From: Phycisphaerae bacterium
Lineage (GTDB): Bacteria; Planctomycetota; Phycisphaerae; SM23-33
Length of the DNA: 6,934 bases
NCBI GenBank assembly: GCA_030610965.1
Contig: JAUWQU010000199.1
Location: 1-6,934 of the forward strand
Reading direction: 5' to 3'
Positions 4,422 to 6,934 of this stretch are shown piece after piece. Position 1 is the stretch's first letter. Each line of letters opens with the position of its first letter. The translations under genes were made by a program, and so were the position numbers. Under the pieces are notes generated by a model that was not told where the DNA came from, did not search any database, and worked only from the letters and a program-made list of their open reading frames with translations.

Positions 4422-6017
4422 ATGAAGCGAAGAGATTTTCTCAGAGGCGTTGCTGTCGGATGCGCCACGGGCGCTCTGCTGACCGAAGGCATGGCTATGA
4501 GCAAGCCGACGTTGCCGCGGCCCAACGTGCTGCTGATCCATACGGACGAGCATCGCATCGAGTGTCTCGGTGCGTACGGCAACAAGCAGATCAAGACGCC
4601 CCACATTGACTCGCTGGCGGCCGACGGGGTTCGCTACGACAACAGCTTCTGTACGTATCCCGTCTGCACTCCCTCGCGCTACTCGCTGGTCACCGGGCTG
4701 TACGTCCACCAGCATCGCGGCTATAACAACCACTGCACGCTGCCGCCCGGCACGGTTGCCTTTCCCGCCCTGCTGGCCAAGGCCGGCTACCGAACCAAGG
4801 CCGTCGGCAAGATGCACTACACGCCGACGTACCAGGACGTGGGGTTCGAGCGGATGGAGCTGTCCGAGCAGAACGGCCCGGGGCGGTGGGACGACGACTA
4901 CCATCGATACCTCCGCGACAGGGGCCTGGTCGACTTCAACGACCTCGAGGACCAGGTCGGCGAGTATCGCAAGGCCGCCCCGCGGAGTTACCGGGACAGT
5001 TGGGGCGCGCGCGTGTCGAACCTGCCCGATGCGCACCACTCGACCACGTGGGCGGGCGATCGGGCTGCCGAGACGATCGACACCTGGAGCGCGGACCGGC
5101 CGAGCATGCTCATGGTTGGCTTCGTCAAACCGCACCATCCCTTCGACCCGCCGAAGAAGTGGGCCGACATGTACGATGCGGACAAGGTGGCCATACTCCC
5201 CGGGTGGACCGAGAAATGCCTCGATCGCGACGTCGCGCTCAGTCGCGGCTTCTTCCCGCACGAGAAACTGCATCCCGAGATCATGCGGAAGATCACGGCC
5301 GCGTATTACGCCACCATCACGCACATCGATCACCACGTCGGGCGGATGATCGACATACTCAAGCGCAAGGGCCTCTACGACAGCACGCTGATCATTTTCA
5401 CAGCCGACCACGGCGATTACATGGGCTACCACCACATGGTGCTCAAGGGCAACTACCCGTACGATCCGGTGGTGAAGGTGCCGTTGATCGTCAAGTATCC
5501 TGGCGGCAAGGGCCGGGGAACATCCACCGATTCGCTGGTCAGCAACGTGGACGTGGCCCCGACGATCCTGGCCGCCTGCGGGCTGAAACCGAGTGCGAAG
5601 ATGTCGGGCCTCGATCTGGCAGCCAATCCGGGTGAGCGGGACATCGTGTTCGCCGAAGCCGCCGCCGGCAGGCAGGTTATGGCTCGGACGAAGACGCGCA
5701 AGCTGATCCGCTCGTCGGCCAAGCCGTCTGGCCGCAAGGTCAAAAGGGGCGCGCCGGGCGAGAGCCTGCTGTTTGACCTGGAGAAGGACCCGTTCGAACT
5801 GACCAACGTCTACGACGACCCATCCTATCAGGACGACGTGCGGACGCTCACGAAGGCGGCCGAGGCATGGAGCCCCAAGGGCGGTCCCCCGAAGCCCTAC
5901 CTCAACGAGAACGCCCCGGTGATCAAGCAACCCAACGTCCTCGGGCCCGACCACGGACATCGCCAGGCGATGATCGATTATTGTCGGCGGATGATGGCCA
6001 AGACCAAGGCCGAGTAG
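4422..6017 (+). CDS. Tat-exported type I sulfatase (Cys-type, formylglycine)
   Basis: 531 residues; hydrolyses a sulfate ester, probably in the periplasm or at the surface. Seen: twin-arginine signal RRDFLRG (3-9) with a hydrophobic stretch to about 20; mature domain from RPNVLLIHTDEHR (33-45), where D42 is a likely calcium ligand; signature CTPSR (82-86), in which C82 would be converted to formylglycine; GKMHYTP (129-135) with K130 and H132; VKPHHPF (235-241) with K236 and H239; TADHGDYMGYHH (327-338) with D329 and H330; and C-terminal FDLEKDPFELTNVYDD (451-466), usual for the smaller sulfatase subdomain. All expected catalytic positions are present. I start at 4422 rather than the upstream in-frame ATG at 4284, because GGAG (4412-4415) is well placed and the Tat motif then falls at the N-terminus. 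The substrate cannot be told; iduronate-2-sulfatase-like and choline-sulfatase-like groups are both possible. No maturation enzyme is encoded in the window. Confidence 0.93.
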   Translation: MKRRDFLRGVAVGCATGALLTEGMAMSKPTLPRPNVLLIHTDEHRIECLGAYGNKQIKTPHIDSLAADGVRYDNSFCTYPVCTPSRYSLVTGLYVHQHRGYNNHCTLPPGTVAFPALLAKAGYRTKAVGKMHYTPTYQDVGFERMELSEQNGPGRWDDDYHRYLRDRGLVDFNDLEDQVGEYRKAAPRSYRDSWGARVSNLPDAHHSTTWAGDRAAETIDTWSADRPSMLMVGFVKPHHPFDPPKKWADMYDADKVAILPGWTEKCLDRDVALSRGFFPHEKLHPEIMRKITAAYYATITHIDHHVGRMIDILKRKGLYDSTLIIFTADHGDYMGYHHMVLKGNYPYDPVVKVPLIVKYPGGKGRGTSTDSLVSNVDVAPTILAACGLKPSAKMSGLDLAANPGERDIVFAEAAAGRQVMARTKTRKLIRSSAKPSGRKVKRGAPGESLLFDLEKDPFELTNVYDDPSYQDDVRTLTKAAEAWSPKGGPPKPYLNENAPVIKQPNVLGPDHGHRQAMIDYCRRMMAKTKAE

Positions 6018-6684
6018 ATCGCGCCTGACGTTCGAGATGCACCGAACCGCGACGCCTGACTTCGCCCCGACCGACAAAACCCGCATCGGCAGCACCACGG
6101 CCTTCGCCTATACCGACGAGCTTCCCCCCGCCGGCAAACAGTATTACGCGATCGTGGCCGAGTGCCTCGACGAGCGATCCCTGCCCGCATGGGCGAGCGT
6201 CGAGATCCCCCAGGCCGCCCCGCCCGCGGCGCCGCCCGATCTGGAAGCCCGCGCGGAACCAGGGCAGGTCGTGCTGGACTGGCTTTCGCCCGGGCCGCGG
6301 GCAAGGTACCACGTCTACCGCGCCGCCGAAGGCTCCAGCGACCGCCGCCGCATGACGGCCGAGCCGATCTCGCAACAGACCTACGCCGACAACCTCGGCC
6401 CCGACACGGCCCGGTACTCGTACTCCGTCAGCGCCGTGGGCCCGCGAGGCGTCGAAGGCCCCGCCTGCCCGCCAGTGACGTCCGCCGCTCTGGCGATAAG
6501 GAAGGAGCCGATCTTCACCGCCCCGCTCGCCAGCGGCGCGGCGATGGCCGATAGCGGAACAAAACTCGCCCGCGCCATCACCCCCGCCGAAGCCGCCGCG
6601 GCCGCCAAGAAGACGCCCCTCAGCAAGAACGCGGCAGACGAAGCCTGGAAAAAAAGTCTGATAGGCAGAGACAAACTCAGATAA
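6018..6684 (+). pseudogene. Remnant of an FN3-domain protein, N-terminus missing
   Basis: The protein-like frame is continuous from just after the sulfatase stop (SRLTFE before the first ATG at 6037) to TAA at 6682-6684. Counting from the ATG: the second half of one fibronectin type III domain (about 1-57, with TATPDFAP and YYAIVAECLDERS); a complete second FN3 domain (about 64-150, with VVLDWLSPG, YHVYRAAEG and YSYSVSAVGPRG); then a linker and an Ala/Lys-rich tail. The first domain is cut in the middle, there is no signal peptide, and no ribosome site precedes 6037. I read it as the leftover C-terminal part of a larger extracellular protein. The last dozen or so codons (from the AAAAAAA run near 6649) are AT-richer, so the 3' end may also be a junction or a frameshift. 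Translation by coupling to the sulfatase cannot be excluded. Confidence 0.65.
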
Positions 6685-6763
6685 GCGCGTATGCTGTTGC
6701 GAAACGCTTGGCTAGCAAACTTTGTACAGTGTTCCAAATGGCCACTCGACGAGGAGAAGATTC

Positions 6764-6934
6764 ATGCGCAGCGCGACACTCGGCATACCACTCAGTCTGA
6801 TCTTGGCCGTAGCGATTGCCGGTTGTAACGTGGTGGGTCCGGCGTCGGTCAGGATGGGCAGAGCAGACTACAACATCGCTATTCAGCAGACCAACGCCGA
6901 GCAACTCCTGTTGAACCTGGTGCGACTGAGATAC
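6764..6934 (+). CDS. Lipoprotein N-terminus, uncharacterised family, runs off right edge
   Basis: 57 codons are visible. The N-terminus MRSATLGIPLSLILAVAIAG ends in a lipobox (AIAGC) with C21 as the lipidation site, so signal peptidase II processing is expected. The mature start has GPASVRMGRADYNIAI (25-40) followed by TNAEQLLLNLVRLRY (43-57). From memory, a GP, a Tyr-Asn/Val-x-Ala-Ile and an 'LLNxVRLRY' string near the N-terminus mark a widespread uncharacterised lipoprotein family in proteobacteria and relatives. The similarity is recalled, not searched. AGGAG (6752-6756) lies 7 nt before the ATG, giving firm support for the start. The 79-bp gap upstream has no strong promoter match. Codon use is less GC-biased than in the sulfatase. 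Confidence 0.85.
   Translation, partial: MRSATLGIPLSLILAVAIAGCNVVGPASVRMGRADYNIAIQQTNAEQLLLNLVRLRY

Noticed and set aside
3564..6098. 844-residue open frame on the minus strand
   Set aside because: It is antisense to the discoidin gene and the sulfatase, both strongly supported. High GC at third positions removes stops on the opposite strand. The translation is a Val/Arg/Gly/Asp-rich sequence with no recognisable domain.

Overview
The window looks like a chromosomal fragment from a planctomycete-like (PVC superphylum) bacterium. The grounds are a Tat-exported, formylglycine-type sulfatase next to a secreted discoidin-fold protein of a kind common in that group, low-complexity Ala/Lys/Pro linkers, and short intergenic repeats of the 'atctgcgttc' type. 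The taxonomic call is inference. No taxonomic marker other than a partial hisS is present.

Left part (1 to about 2500), minus strand: reading in the direction of transcription, a possible promoter (2488-2516), a strongly structured leader (2409-2485), a tRNA-His with anticodon GTG (2315-2389), two small unrecognised proteins (151 and 125 residues), and a histidyl-tRNA synthetase that runs off the left edge. The spacings are 15, 1 and 18 nt, so this reads as one transcription unit carrying a synthetase with its cognate tRNA and two unknown proteins between them. The synthetase has all three class II motif regions but a very long insertion domain and an unusual HisA motif (RGLQYY). This unit is the best candidate here for something not well described.

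Middle (about 2550-3341): a broken or frameshifted small gene on the minus strand, then a repeat-rich intergenic stretch. That stretch holds a three-copy GGGCAGTTGGG array, a tandem duplicated 10-mer, a 16-nt perfect palindrome, and six 10-bp units of an 'atctgcgttc' repeat. No convincing intact gene was found there. It separates the minus-strand unit from the plus-strand genes.

Right part (3342-6934), plus strand: a secreted protein with a discoidin/F5-8C-like domain, a Tat-exported sulfatase, the decapitated remnant of a fibronectin type III (FN3)-containing protein, and the first 57 codons of a lipoprotein that leaves the window. The segment of about 3300-6650 is visibly richer in GC and G/C-ending codons than both flanks. 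The discoidin protein and sulfatase plausibly act outside the cytoplasm on sulfated polysaccharide, one binding and one desulfating, but no substrate can be read from the sequence. The FN3 remnant starts mid-domain immediately after the sulfatase stop codon, which points to a recombination junction there.
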